Assembly (NCBI RefSeq): GCF_017642925.1
Contig: NZ_JAEPOL010000010.1
Location: forward strand, 62,001 to 126,000
DNA from: Maricaulis sp.
GTDB taxonomy: Bacteria; Pseudomonadota; Alphaproteobacteria; Caulobacterales; Maricaulaceae
DNA: 64,000 bases
Direction of reading: 5' to 3'
Below are positions 26,231 to 35,013 of the stretch, piece by piece. Under the pieces are notes generated by a model. The model saw nothing but the letters and a program-made list of their open reading frames with translations, was not told where the DNA came from and did no database searches. A program made the position numbers and the translations under genes. Every line of letters starts with the position of its first letter. Within the stretch, counting starts at the first letter, position 1.

Positions 26231-26905
26231 ATGTCGAAGTCGAAGCCGGGTCTCATTCCGCCCTCGCCGGACGCGGAAGCATATGCCAAGACCGCCGATG
26301 CCAATGCCGCGGAGATTTTCGACCGCGAGGATCCGTTCGCCCTGTTTGCCGACTGGCTGGAGGACGCCAAGCGCAAGGAGCCGAACGACGCCAATGCGAT
26401 GGCGCTGGCGACGGCGGATGCCGACGGCCTGCCGGATGTGCGCATGGTGCTCCTGAAGGATGTCGATCCGGACGGCTTCGTCTTCTACACCAATCTGGAA
26501 AGCGCCAAGGGTCAGCAGCTGGCGGTGAATGCCAAGGCGGCGCTGTGCTTTCACTGGAAGTCCCTGCGCCGCCAGGTCCGGGTGAGGGGGCTTGTCCAGC
26601 CCGTTTCCGCCGATGAGGCCGACGCGTATTTTGCGTCCCGCGCCCGGGACAGCCGGATCGGCGCCTGGGCCTCGAAACAGTCGCGCCCGCTGGAAAGCCG
26701 CTTCGCCCTGGAAAAGGCCGTTGCTCGCGAGGCGGCGCGCTTCGGTCTGGGCGAAGTGCCGCGCCCGCCGCACTGGTCCGGTTTCCGGATCGTGCCGGTG
26801 TCGATCGAGTTCTGGCGTGACCGGCCCTTCCGCCTGCACGACCGGATGACGTTTTCGCGACCGGATTCACACTCGCCTTGGCAGGTCGATCGGCTGTATC
26901 CTTGA
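26231..26905 (+). CDS. pdxH: Pyridoxamine 5'-phosphate oxidase
   Basis: The 224-residue FMN enzyme oxidises pyridoxamine- or pyridoxine-phosphate to pyridoxal phosphate. Motifs are [37 protein letters not shown] (FMN contacts), [11 protein letters not shown] and the C-terminal [11 protein letters not shown]...DRLYP. The start ATG at 26231 follows CCGGAGGTGAATC. It is divergent from the DnaJ-like gene. Confidence 0.94.
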   Translation: MSKSKPGLIPPSPDAEAYAKTADANAAEIFDREDPFALFADWLEDAKRKEPNDANAMALATADADGLPDVRMVLLKDVDPDGFVFYTNLESAKGQQLAVNAKAALCFHWKSLRRQVRVRGLVQPVSADEADAYFASRARDSRIGAWASKQSRPLESRFALEKAVAREAARFGLGEVPRPPHWSGFRIVPVSIEFWRDRPFRLHDRMTFSRPDSHSPWQVDRLYP

Positions 26906-26929
26906 TACGAAGCCAAGCGGGGGCTTGAT

Positions 26930-27736
26930 ATGCGCAGTTTCGGCAAATTCCTGCGGGCGATCCTCGTCCCGCTCGGATGGGTGTGTGCCCTTCTGGCCCT
27001 GGGTGTGCCGCTCTGGTTCGCACTGGCGGCCTTCGGGACCAAGTGGGAGTTCATCGACCTGGCGACGGGCCTGGGGTGGATGACGCACACGATCGGCCGG
27101 CCGCTTCTGCTCGCAAGCCTCGTGGCTGGCGGATTGAGCCTGTTTCTGTCGCTTGTGCATCTGATCGCCCGCCGGCGCCTTTTCGGCGCCTTCCTGTCTC
27201 CCGTGCTCGCCGTCGGGGTCGGGGTCGCAGGGCTGGGCTGGGCCTGGCAGATCGACCGGCAACGCGGCGCCCAGCCGCTGCTGCTGGACGTGACAACGGA
27301 TATCGAAAGCCCGCCGCACTTCACGCCGTCCTTCGCCGCGCGCCGCTCCGCCCATCACCAGGCGCTCGAATATCAAGGCAAGCTGGGCGCGGACGGGCGT
27401 CCGCTCGCCGCCGTACAGGCCGACGCCTATCCGGCGCTGGCCACGGTTCATGTTGACCGGGCGCCGGAGGCGGTCTTTGCAGACGCGCTGCGCTATGCGC
27501 ACACGCATCGCTGGCGCGTCGGGACAGCCTCGGCAAGCGCCGGCATGTTCGAAGCAGGCACGGAGAGCTTCTGGTACGGTCTGCGCGACGACATTGTCGT
27601 CCGCGTGCGCGATGACGGGGAGGGCGGCAGCCTCGTCGACATCCGCTCCCTCGCCCGCCAGCCCATCCACGATCTCGGCCGCAACGCCCGGCGCGTCCAG
27701 GCGTTCAGCGCGGCGATCGCGGACGACGCTCGCTAG
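26930..27736 (+). CDS. DUF1499 membrane protein
   Basis: The 268-residue protein has three N-terminal membrane helices (about residues 8-30, 60-80 and 88-105). A periplasmic DUF1499 domain follows (RSAHHQALEYQGKLG, TVHVDRAPEAVFADAL, DDIVVRVRDDGEGGSLVDIR). DUF1499 has no known function. It starts 25 bases after pdxH, so the two may be co-transcribed. The last three bases overlap the stop of the convergent MBL gene. Confidence 0.8.
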   Translation: MRSFGKFLRAILVPLGWVCALLALGVPLWFALAAFGTKWEFIDLATGLGWMTHTIGRPLLLASLVAGGLSLFLSLVHLIARRRLFGAFLSPVLAVGVGVAGLGWAWQIDRQRGAQPLLLDVTTDIESPPHFTPSFAARRSAHHQALEYQGKLGADGRPLAAVQADAYPALATVHVDRAPEAVFADALRYAHTHRWRVGTASASAGMFEAGTESFWYGLRDDIVVRVRDDGEGGSLVDIRSLARQPIHDLGRNARRVQAFSAAIADDAR

Positions 27737-28644
27737 GCCACCGCCTCGCCCGGAGTGTATTCCGCTTCCAGTCCCGGCTCGCCTGTGCAGGCGATGCGGC
27801 CGGTTTCGATCATGTGGATGAGGTGGGCGAGGACCGAGTGGGCGGCGGCGGGATGGAGCCGTTTGTCGACATCGGCATACATCGCCTCGACCATGTCGCG
27901 CACGCGGTGGCGGCCGGCGCGGACCTGTTCGAGAATCTGCGCCTCGCGCTGCATGCGGTGGTCGATATAGGCTTGGATGAAAGGCCGCGGCTCTGTGATC
28001 GCCGGGCCATGGGTCGGCCAGAGAATGTCGAAATCGCGGTCGCGGATGCGGGCGAGCTCGCGCAGATAATCCCCCATATGACCGTCCGGCGGGCTGATCA
28101 CGCTGGTCGACCAGGCCATGACATGGTCGCCGGCAAACAGCGTGTTTTCTTCCAGCAGGGCGTAGCAGACGTGATTGGACGTATGGCCGGGCGTGTGAAG
28201 CGCTTCGATGGACCAGTCCTTGCCCCGGAAAACCTCGCCATCGCGCACCTGGACGTCCGGTTTGAAGCCGGTGTCGTCGCCCGCCTCGAGGCGGACCTCG
28301 CCGCCGGCGGGCGGCGTGATCTGCGGGCCGTACCCATAGACGGTCGCGCCATGTTTTTCGGCGAGCGGATGCGCCATGGGCGAGTGGTCGAGATGGTGAT
28401 GGGTGACAAAGACATGCGTTACCCGTTCGCCATCCAGCGCGCGGTCCAGGGCGTCGATATGGTCGGGATGGACCGGACCCGGATCGATCACGGCAACCTC
28501 GCCATGGCCGATAATATAGACACCGGTCCCGGTATAGGTGAACGGGCCGGGATTGGGCGCGACAACGCGGCGAATCCGGCCTGACAGCCGGTCGCAGCGG
28601 CCATACTCGAATTCAAAGTCTCGGACGAAGGGGATGGCAGTCAT
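27733..28644 (-). CDS. MBL-fold metallo-hydrolase (LACTB2/RNase-Z-like)
   Basis: The 303-residue protein has the metallo-beta-lactamase signature HVFVTHHHLDHSPMAHPL, a second His in EALHTPGHTSNHVCY, and FAGDHVMAWS. A C-terminal winged-helix-like extension (AAAHSVLAHLIHMIETGRIA) is as in LACTB2-type hydrolases, which act on thioesters or RNA. It is translationally coupled (ATGA) to the upstream gene, suggesting a joint function. Substrate is unknown. Confidence 0.85.
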   Translation of the reverse strand: MTAIPFVRDFEFEYGRCDRLSGRIRRVVAPNPGPFTYTGTGVYIIGHGEVAVIDPGPVHPDHIDALDRALDGERVTHVFVTHHHLDHSPMAHPLAEKHGATVYGYGPQITPPAGGEVRLEAGDDTGFKPDVQVRDGEVFRGKDWSIEALHTPGHTSNHVCYALLEENTLFAGDHVMAWSTSVISPPDGHMGDYLRELARIRDRDFDILWPTHGPAITEPRPFIQAYIDHRMQREAQILEQVRAGRHRVRDMVEAMYADVDKRLHPAAAHSVLAHLIHMIETGRIACTGEPGLEAEYTPGEAVA

Positions 28645-29585
28645 GAAAGCCTGTCGGGCTGTTGGGTCGGGGAGGGGCGGACCAGGTCGCGGAAAGCCGC
28701 GGCAAGCCGCCGGGTCACGGTGATCTTGTCGCGCAGCTTCATGGCGATGGGCGGACCCATGTCTGTCTTGTTCACATCGACGACGTAGAGGCGGCCATCG
28801 GTGCGGTCGCGCAGCACGTCCAGCCCGCCCCAGTCCAGCCGCATGGCCTGGGCAAAGCGGATCAGGCTGTCCTGCTCGGCCGGGGTGAAGACGGTATGGG
28901 TCTCGGCGAAGTCGACCTCGTCATTGGAATTGCAGAAGCGCACGGCCTCGCGTCGGCGCTTGCGCAACACCAGCGGGATGCGTCCGCCGATCATCGGGCA
29001 GCGCAGATCCTCGACCAGGCCGCGGCCATTGCGGTTGTCGATCACGCGCTGATAGACATGTCCGTGGCGGGCCGGGGCCGGGCCCTGGATAATGCGGCCG
29101 TCATGGGCGCCATTGGTTTCGGATTTCTCGACCATAGGGCCGGTCCAGCTTTCCGGATCGACCGAGAGCGGGTAGCCGAAACACTGCTCGAAGACGCGGG
29201 CGACATGGCTCTTGGCGATGCTCTGGCAGCCGGCATTGATGAGGCGTGTGCCGGGCTGTGCCTGGACCGGGTGGCACACTGTACAATCGTCGAACACGAA
29301 GACGGCGTCGGCCGTCTCGGGGCTATCGGCGATGCGGGCGCCTGCCGCGTGAAGCACTGACCAGACGAGATACCAGGGCCGCGGGCGGTCCGGGGTGAAC
29401 CAGATGCGGGGGCCGGACTGTGCCGCCGCCTTCAGCCGCCAGGACTCGACCACGAAATAGAAGGGGAACCAGGCCAGCACTTCGCCGATCAGCCCCGGTT
29501 CGAGACGCAGGCGTGCCCCGGTCTTCTTGACGGTGACGACACCGTCCTGAAATTCGAAGTCTCGCCACCACAGCGCGCTGTGCAT
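28641..29585 (-). CDS. Uncharacterised protein, possible divergent ATP-grasp
   Basis: The 314-residue protein is not a clear family member to me. It has features reminiscent of ATP-grasp enzymes: SIAKSHVARVFEQCFG (segment before the central domain), MVEKSETNGAHDGRII (possible ATP-binding Lys) and GRLYVVDVNKTDMGPPIAM (acidic-Asn Mg-binding stretch). No signal peptide or membrane helix is visible. Its stop overlaps the start of the MBL hydrolase (ATGA), so the products are made together. The ATP-grasp reading is inference; a structure prediction would decide it. Confidence 0.5.
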   Translation of the reverse strand: MHSALWWRDFEFQDGVVTVKKTGARLRLEPGLIGEVLAWFPFYFVVESWRLKAAAQSGPRIWFTPDRPRPWYLVWSVLHAAGARIADSPETADAVFVFDDCTVCHPVQAQPGTRLINAGCQSIAKSHVARVFEQCFGYPLSVDPESWTGPMVEKSETNGAHDGRIIQGPAPARHGHVYQRVIDNRNGRGLVEDLRCPMIGGRIPLVLRKRRREAVRFCNSNDEVDFAETHTVFTPAEQDSLIRFAQAMRLDWGGLDVLRDRTDGRLYVVDVNKTDMGPPIAMKLRDKITVTRRLAAAFRDLVRPSPTQQPDRLS

Positions 29586-29711
29586 GGAAGGGCCTTTCTC
29601 CTGTCGTCACGCCGCATCCTAGGCATGTGCCGGACACATGCAATTCACGCTGGATCACGGACGGCGCGGATCTTGCGTGAGATGGCGCGAAGCCGAACAC
29701 GCGAGGCGAAT

Positions 29712-29873
29712 GTGAACGTCGGGGAATTCATAAGCAAGCGCGTCCTGCGCCTGGGCTGGCTCGTCCTCCTGCTGATCGTGGCCGAGTCTTTTGTCAGTGG
29801 TGCGACAGATCAGGCAGCACTGTCGCGGACGGCCCCCTTGCCCCCGGCTGACACCGCCCTGATGCAGGAGTAA
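29712..29873 (+). CDS. Possible 53-residue membrane protein
   Basis: A GTG at 29712 (with AGGCG upstream) opens 53 codons encoding a single hydrophobic helix (LGWLVLLLIVAESFVSG) and an Ala/Pro-rich tail. It sits 74 bases ahead of oppB. There is no family signature, so it may be non-coding. It is the only candidate gene in the 361-base stretch 29586-29946. Confidence 0.35.
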   Translation: MNVGEFISKRVLRLGWLVLLLIVAESFVSGATDQAALSRTAPLPPADTALMQE

Positions 29874-29946
29874 CGGCAGAGGCTTCATTGACAATGCCTG
29901 CGCCCCATTGAAACTGCGGCGAACTCCGGAACGAGCCGATTACTGC

Positions 29947-30879
29947 ATGTTTGGTTTTGTACTCCGGCGCGTAGGCGTCGCCATCCCGACTATCCTGGTG
30001 ATCATCACGATCGCCTTTTTCATGATGCGTGCCGCTCCCGGCGGGCCTTTCGATCTGGAACGGCCCATGCCCGAGGAGACGCGGCAGATCCTGCTGGCCA
30101 ATTACGGCATGGATCAGCCGCTGTGGCGGCAATATCTCGACTATATGGGCGATCTCGCGCGCGGCGATCTGGGACCGTCGCTCAAGCTGCGCGACAAACA
30201 GGTCAACGAGATCATCGCCGAAGGCTTTCCGGTCAGCGCGACGATCGGCCTGTTTTCCATGCTGCTGGCGATCACGCTCGGTTCCTTCCTCGGCTCCGTG
30301 GCGGCGTTGCGGCAGAACACGGCGGGCGATTTCTCGGTCATGACCTTCGCGATGGTGGGAATCAGTATTCCCCCCTTTGTGATGGGGCCGATCCTGGCGC
30401 TGGTCTTCGGCCTTTATCTCGGTCTTGTGCCGACCGGAGGCCTTGATCCGCGCTATGGCATGACGCCGGACCGGCTCATCCTGCCGATCATCACGCTGGC
30501 ACTGCCGCAGATCGCGATCATCGCGCGCCTGATGCGTGCCTCGATGATCGAGGTGATCCGCTCGAACTATATCCGAACCGCACGCGCCAAGGGCCTGTCC
30601 GCCCACGCCGTCATCTTCCGGCATGCGCTGCGCTCTGCCGTGCTGCCATTGGTGAGCTATCTCGGCCCGGCTTCGGCCGCCGTGATTTCCGGTTCGCTTG
30701 TGATCGAACGTGTCTTCCAGCTGCCCGGTATCGGCAAGCACTTCGTCGATGCCGCCCTTCAGCGTGACTACACGGTCGTGATGGGCGTGGTGATCATCTA
30801 TGCCACGCTGATCATCGTGCTGAACCTGCTCGCCGACCTGCTGTACGGCGTCCTCAACCCCAAAGTGAAGTACGAATAA
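29947..30879 (+). CDS. oppB: Peptide ABC transporter permease, OppB/DppB type
   Basis: The 310-residue permease has six predicted helices and the BPD_transp_1 EAA-type coupling loop RLMRASMIEVIRSNYIRTAR. It opens with MFGFVLRRVGVAIPTILVII, the usual OppB start, and has the FFMMRAAPGGPFDLERPMP signature loop. It pairs with OppC (start overlaps this stop). Oligopeptides or dipeptides are likely substrates. Confidence 0.9.
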   Translation: MFGFVLRRVGVAIPTILVIITIAFFMMRAAPGGPFDLERPMPEETRQILLANYGMDQPLWRQYLDYMGDLARGDLGPSLKLRDKQVNEIIAEGFPVSATIGLFSMLLAITLGSFLGSVAALRQNTAGDFSVMTFAMVGISIPPFVMGPILALVFGLYLGLVPTGGLDPRYGMTPDRLILPIITLALPQIAIIARLMRASMIEVIRSNYIRTARAKGLSAHAVIFRHALRSAVLPLVSYLGPASAAVISGSLVIERVFQLPGIGKHFVDAALQRDYTVVMGVVIIYATLIIVLNLLADLLYGVLNPKVKYE

Positions 30880-31784
30880 TGACGTTGCTGTCGACGCCCG
30901 GGGAAAAGGCGGAAATCCTCGAAGCCGCCTCCGTGAAGGGCCGCTCCCTGTGGGACGATGCCTTGGCGCGCCTCATGCGCAATCGTGCCGCCGTCACCTC
31001 CATGGTGATCCTGGGCATCCTGATCCTGCTGGCGACAGTCGGGCAGGCGCTTTGGGTGCACGACTACGACACGATTTATCGCGACAAGGTCTGGATCGCA
31101 CCGACCTGGGAAGACTGGCACATTCTGGGCACCGATGCGCAGGGCCGCGACATGGTTGCGCGTATCCTCGTGGGCCTTGGCGTGTCGCTCATGGTGGGCG
31201 TGGTGGCGACCATCGTGTCGCTTCTGATCGGTGTGACCTGGGGCGCGACGGCCGGCTTTATCGGCGGCCGGGTCGACCAGGCGATGATGCGCTTCGTCGA
31301 CATCCTCTACTCGCTGCCCTTCATCTTCTTCGTGATCATGCTGATGGTCGTGTTCGGCCGGAATATCATCCTGATCTTCGTGGCCATCGGCGCCGTGGAA
31401 TGGCTGACCATGGCCCGGATCGTGCGCGGCCAGACGCTGGCGCTGAAGAATATGGAATTCGTCGAGGCCGCCGAGGCCGCCGGCGTGTCCCGCTTCAAGA
31501 TCATCCAGCGTCACATTATCCCCAACGTGCTCGGGCCGGTCGTGGTCTATGTCACGCTGATGATCCCGGTCGTGATCCTGGCCGAAAGCTTCCTGTCCTT
31601 CCTCGGACTGGGGGTGCAGGAGCCGCTGACCTCGCTGGGCCGCCTGATCTCGGCCGGTGCACAGGACATGGAGCCGGCGCCCTGGACGCTGATCGGTCCG
31701 GCGGTGACGATGATGGTCACGCTGTTCTGCCTGAACTTCATCGGCGACGGCCTTCGCGACGCGATCGACCCGAAGGACAGGTAG
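30879..31784 (+). CDS. oppC: Peptide ABC transporter permease, OppC/DppC type
   Basis: The 301-residue partner of OppB has a first helix at about residue 40 (AVTSMVILGILILLATVGQ). The domain core has GTDAQGRDMVARILVGLG and the EAA loop MARIVRGQTLALKNMEFVEA. It starts at the last base of the oppB stop (TAATG), so the two are coupled. No OppD/OppF ATPase gene follows; the next features are a terminator and genes on the other strand. Confidence 0.9.
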   Translation: MTLLSTPGEKAEILEAASVKGRSLWDDALARLMRNRAAVTSMVILGILILLATVGQALWVHDYDTIYRDKVWIAPTWEDWHILGTDAQGRDMVARILVGLGVSLMVGVVATIVSLLIGVTWGATAGFIGGRVDQAMMRFVDILYSLPFIFFVIMLMVVFGRNIILIFVAIGAVEWLTMARIVRGQTLALKNMEFVEAAEAAGVSRFKIIQRHIIPNVLGPVVVYVTLMIPVVILAESFLSFLGLGVQEPLTSLGRLISAGAQDMEPAPWTLIGPAVTMMVTLFCLNFIGDGLRDAIDPKDR

Positions 31785-31819
31785 AAAGCCCGCCGGACGC
31801 GCGGTTGCGCATGCCGCGC

Positions 31820-31852
31820 GGAAGAGCCGCTCCTGAAGGGGGCGGCTCTTCC
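31820..31852. terminator. Terminator after oppC
   Basis: Long inverted repeat: arms GGAAGAGCCGC and GCGGCTCTTCC around an 11-base loop that can pair further. It lies between the convergent oppC and the 31880-32551 gene. It may act for both strands, though the T-tract on the plus strand is weak. Confidence 0.6.
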
Positions 31853-31879
31853 GTGAGCTGGGGCGGTCTGTATGTACTG

Positions 31880-32551
31880 CTACTCCTCGCGGCGGACGCG
31901 GACAGCGCGTCCCTCACCGTCTACACGGAGCAAGTAGCTGCTCATCGCACCGCGCCGGATTTCCGCGAAATGGGGCCCTCGGCCACGGAGCCGGATTCTT
32001 CGACCATCGTCGGTCTGCCGCCACACCTGCCCATTCTCCATTTCGAACAGCATCGTGTCGTAGCCAACGATACGGATGCGTTCCAGTCGCATCGTGACTG
32101 TGTCGACATTTCCTTCGTCGTCCCGGGCAACGACGCGGACCTCTTCCTCTGCCAGTTCGGTCGCTGATTGCGGGGCAGCCTCCCGACCGGGCGTCGGTGC
32201 TTGTGGCGTCGCTGGCGCGGTCCCCTCTGCGCCGGCTACAGCTTCGTGCTGTTCGCGCCCTGAAGACAGATTGGGAAGAGCGAAACGCGGCAGGCTGGGT
32301 AGGTTGAAACCGAAGCTGTCACGCTCGACCGCTTCGACCGCCTCGCGCTCGACAACCACAATGTCGCCGGTATCACGAGCGTTGGCGAGCCGGGTCGAGG
32401 TCTCGTCAAAACAGGCCAGACGGGTTTCAATGTCTGCGATCGAGCGGCAGGCGAGCACATCGTCCACCGGATCGCCCTGGAACGCGAGAGCTGCCGGGGC
32501 GAGAAGTGCTATTGTGGCGGCGGACAGGGTCAGTCGGGAAAGAGCAGACAT
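31880..32551 (-). CDS. Secreted protein with RLACFD motif, paralog A
   Basis: The 223-residue protein has a signal peptide ending AALA. The mature part begins with DDVLACRSIADIETRLACFDE, two Cys in a pattern seen in other small periplasmic proteins. A variable Ala/Pro-rich middle follows, and the C-terminus contains MENGQVWRQTD and RRGAMSSYLLRVDG. The neighbouring gene shares the CR/N-IAD-RLAC block and the NGQVWRQTD and SYFMRL blocks. Its start (32549-32551) follows the stop of that gene by 22 bases on the same strand. The family function is unknown to me. Confidence 0.72.
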   Translation of the reverse strand: MSALSRLTLSAATIALLAPAALAFQGDPVDDVLACRSIADIETRLACFDETSTRLANARDTGDIVVVEREAVEAVERDSFGFNLPSLPRFALPNLSSGREQHEAVAGAEGTAPATPQAPTPGREAAPQSATELAEEEVRVVARDDEGNVDTVTMRLERIRIVGYDTMLFEMENGQVWRQTDDGRRIRLRGRGPHFAEIRRGAMSSYLLRVDGEGRAVRVRREE

Positions 32552-32573
32552 GGCTGAAATCCTATTGGTGTAA

Positions 32574-33176
32574 CTACTGGACACGTTCGGCCCGGAACCA
32601 GCGCCCGCCATTATTCAGGCGCATGAAGTAGGAGCCGAGGGCGCCGCTGCGGATATTGGCTGTCAGGCCGGGGCGGACACCGCTGCGAATGCCCTGGATG
32701 CGCGTGCTGTCTGTCTGGCGCCACACCTGGCCATTGGCAAGGGTGACCACGGCATCGCCGGAACGATTGATCTCGATATCGGTGACCGACAGGTTCTCGA
32801 TCCGCTCGATATCGCCGTCTTCGGTGCGGTGGACGATACGGTCCGGCGACTGGGCCGTTGCATCGGCCTCGACCAGATCGTCTTCGCCCCCGCCACTGCG
32901 GCGGCCCAGTCCCGGGATGGAGAAGTTGGGCAGGCTCAGACCGAAAACCGATTCTTCCGCCGCTTCGATCTGGCCGCGATCGACCGCGACGACTTCGCCG
33001 GACTCGGCATTTCCGTAAAGGGTTTCCACCGCCGCATCGAGACAGGCCAGGCGCGCGTCATCGTCCGCGATGTTGCGGCACTCGAACAGCGGTTGCAGGG
33101 GCGAGTCACCGGATTGCGCATAAGCGACGGGTGTCAGGACAAGTGGCGATATCACAAGGAGTAATCGGGCGTTCAT
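32574..33176 (-). CDS. Secreted protein with RLACLD motif, paralog B
   Basis: The 200-residue protein has a signal peptide (MNARLLLVISPLVLTPVAYA). It then has FECRNIADDDARLACLDAA and a C-terminal NGQVWRQTD and SGALGSYFMRLNNGGRW. It resembles the preceding 31880-32551 product in order of motifs, so they are tandem paralogs on the same strand. It is divergent from oppA, with 128 bases between the starts. Neither is near any known partner; function is unknown. Confidence 0.72.
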   Translation of the reverse strand: MNARLLLVISPLVLTPVAYAQSGDSPLQPLFECRNIADDDARLACLDAAVETLYGNAESGEVVAVDRGQIEAAEESVFGLSLPNFSIPGLGRRSGGGEDDLVEADATAQSPDRIVHRTEDGDIERIENLSVTDIEINRSGDAVVTLANGQVWRQTDSTRIQGIRSGVRPGLTANIRSGALGSYFMRLNNGGRWFRAERVQ

Positions 33177-33264
33177 CTTCTTTCCGTCAAGTTGCGCTCG
33201 CTTCGAACTATGCGCGACCGGCAGGCGGCTGTCGACCGGCCCGTCATGTTCGGCTAGAACGAGA

Positions 33265-33282
33265 GTCACTTCTTCCAGTGAC
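33265..33282. promoter_or_regulatory. Inverted repeat upstream of oppA
   Basis: The repeat GTCACT-TCTTCC-AGTGAC lies 22 bases before the oppA GTG start, ahead of its GGAGGGGAG ribosome binding site. It may be an operator or leader hairpin. There is no assigned regulator. Confidence 0.35.
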
Positions 33283-33304
33283 GCGTCGGAGGGGAGACCG
33301 AACC

Positions 33305-34945
33305 GTGATCCGCAAAGCCATTATCAGCACCCTTTTCCTGTCCGCTTCCGCCCTTGTGCTGGCGAGCTGCGGCGGCGGCGAGCCGACCGACAGCGATGCG
33401 GTCGTCCTGCACCGCGGCAATTCCTCCGAGCCGCTGTCGCTGGACCCGCACAAGGCCTCGGGTACGTGGGAAAACAACATTATCGGTGACATGTTCATCG
33501 GTCTGTTCACCGAGGATGTGTCGGGGACGCCGGTTCCGGGCATGGCCGAGAGCTGGGATGTCTCCGAAGACGGTCTGACCTGGACCTTCACCCTGCGTGA
33601 AGCTGTCTGGTCGGATGGCGAACCGGTGACGGCTGACGACTTCGTCTATGCCTGGCGCCGTATCGCGTCGCCGGCGACGGGCGCGCAATATGTCTCTCTC
33701 CTGTATCCGATCGCCGGCATGGAAGCGGCGACCCGGGGCGAGCTCGATCCGCAGGATATCGGCGTGCGCGCGATCGACGACCGCACGCTGGAGATCAATC
33801 TGGTCAATCCGGCGCCCTATCTCCCCGGTCTCCTGACCCACTACACGACCTTCCCGCTGCCGCAGCACGTGGTCGAGCAGTATGGCGACGAGTGGGTGCG
33901 CCCGGCGAATATCCAGGTCAATGGCGCCTACCGCCTCGAGGACTGGCGCACCAACAATTTCGTGCACCTGCAGCGCAACGAGATGTTCTTTGACAACGAG
34001 AACGTCTGTATCGACGACGTGTACTACTACCCGACTGTCGACAACTCGGCGGCCGGCCGCCGGGTGCGCAATGGCGAGCTGCACATCAACAATGATTTCC
34101 CGGGCCAGCAGCTCGACTTCCTGCGCCGCGAAATTCCGGACTATGTGCGGATCGCGCCGTACATGGGCACGATCTATTTCTCCATCAACACGGATCTGGA
34201 CGGCTTCTCCAATCCCGATGTCCGCAATGCGCTGGGCATGGCGATCGACCGCCACTTCATTGCCGACGAGATCCTGCGTGCCGGATACGAGCCGGCCTAT
34301 TCGCTGGTTCCGCCGGGCGTGGCCAACTATCCGGGCGGCGTGCGCGCCCAGTGGGCTGACATGCCGATCGAGGCGCGCCGTGAACGGGCCCGCGAACTGC
34401 TGGAGGCGGCCGGCTACGGTCCGGACAATCCGCTGCGCTTCGAATACACCTATCGCGCCACCCGCGATAATCCGCGCGTTGCGCCGGTGGTGCAGAATGA
34501 CTGGTCGGCGATTGCCGAATGGGTCGAGCCCGAGCTGATCGTCAACGACACCCAGATCCACTACGACAATCTGCGGGCCCAAGACTTCCAGATCGCCGAT
34601 GGCGGCTGGATCGCGGACTATAACGACCCGTACAACTTCCTCTTCCTGGGCGAATACAGCTCGGTGCCGATGAACTACTCCCGCTACAACAATCCGGAGT
34701 ATGACGCGCTGGTCACCGAGGCGAACCGCGAGCTCGATCTCGAACGGCGCGGGGAAATGCTGGCCCGGGCCGAGCAGATGTATGTCGACGACATGCCGAT
34801 CATTCCGATCGTCTACTATGTCTCGAAGAATCTGGTGAACCCGGACGTGACCGGCTGGGAAGACAATATCGTCGACCTGCACCGCACGCGTTATCTCTGC
34901 CTGGCCAGCGCAAGCGAGGCCGGTGCCGAAGGCGAAGACGGCTAG
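33305..34945 (+). CDS. oppA: Peptide ABC transporter substrate-binding lipoprotein
   Basis: The 546-residue SBP_bac_5 protein has a lipobox (LVLASCGGG) after a short signal peptide, so it is a lipoprotein. The family signature SEPLSLDPHKASGTWENN, then GLTWTFTLREAVWSDGEPVT and EYSSVPMNYSRYNNPEYDAL, are classic for OppA/DppA-type proteins. It starts at a GTG with GGAGGGGAG. The permeases oppB/oppC lie 1.5 kb upstream on the same strand. The two secreted paralogs between them are on the opposite strand. Confidence 0.88.
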   Translation: MIRKAIISTLFLSASALVLASCGGGEPTDSDAVVLHRGNSSEPLSLDPHKASGTWENNIIGDMFIGLFTEDVSGTPVPGMAESWDVSEDGLTWTFTLREAVWSDGEPVTADDFVYAWRRIASPATGAQYVSLLYPIAGMEAATRGELDPQDIGVRAIDDRTLEINLVNPAPYLPGLLTHYTTFPLPQHVVEQYGDEWVRPANIQVNGAYRLEDWRTNNFVHLQRNEMFFDNENVCIDDVYYYPTVDNSAAGRRVRNGELHINNDFPGQQLDFLRREIPDYVRIAPYMGTIYFSINTDLDGFSNPDVRNALGMAIDRHFIADEILRAGYEPAYSLVPPGVANYPGGVRAQWADMPIEARRERARELLEAAGYGPDNPLRFEYTYRATRDNPRVAPVVQNDWSAIAEWVEPELIVNDTQIHYDNLRAQDFQIADGGWIADYNDPYNFLFLGEYSSVPMNYSRYNNPEYDALVTEANRELDLERRGEMLARAEQMYVDDMPIIPIVYYVSKNLVNPDVTGWEDNIVDLHRTRYLCLASASEAGAEGEDG

Positions 34946-35013
34946 CCGCTCTTGCCAGACGACATACCCCCGACCTAGCCTGCGCATAACAGGGCAAGGC
35001 CGGGGGATACGTC

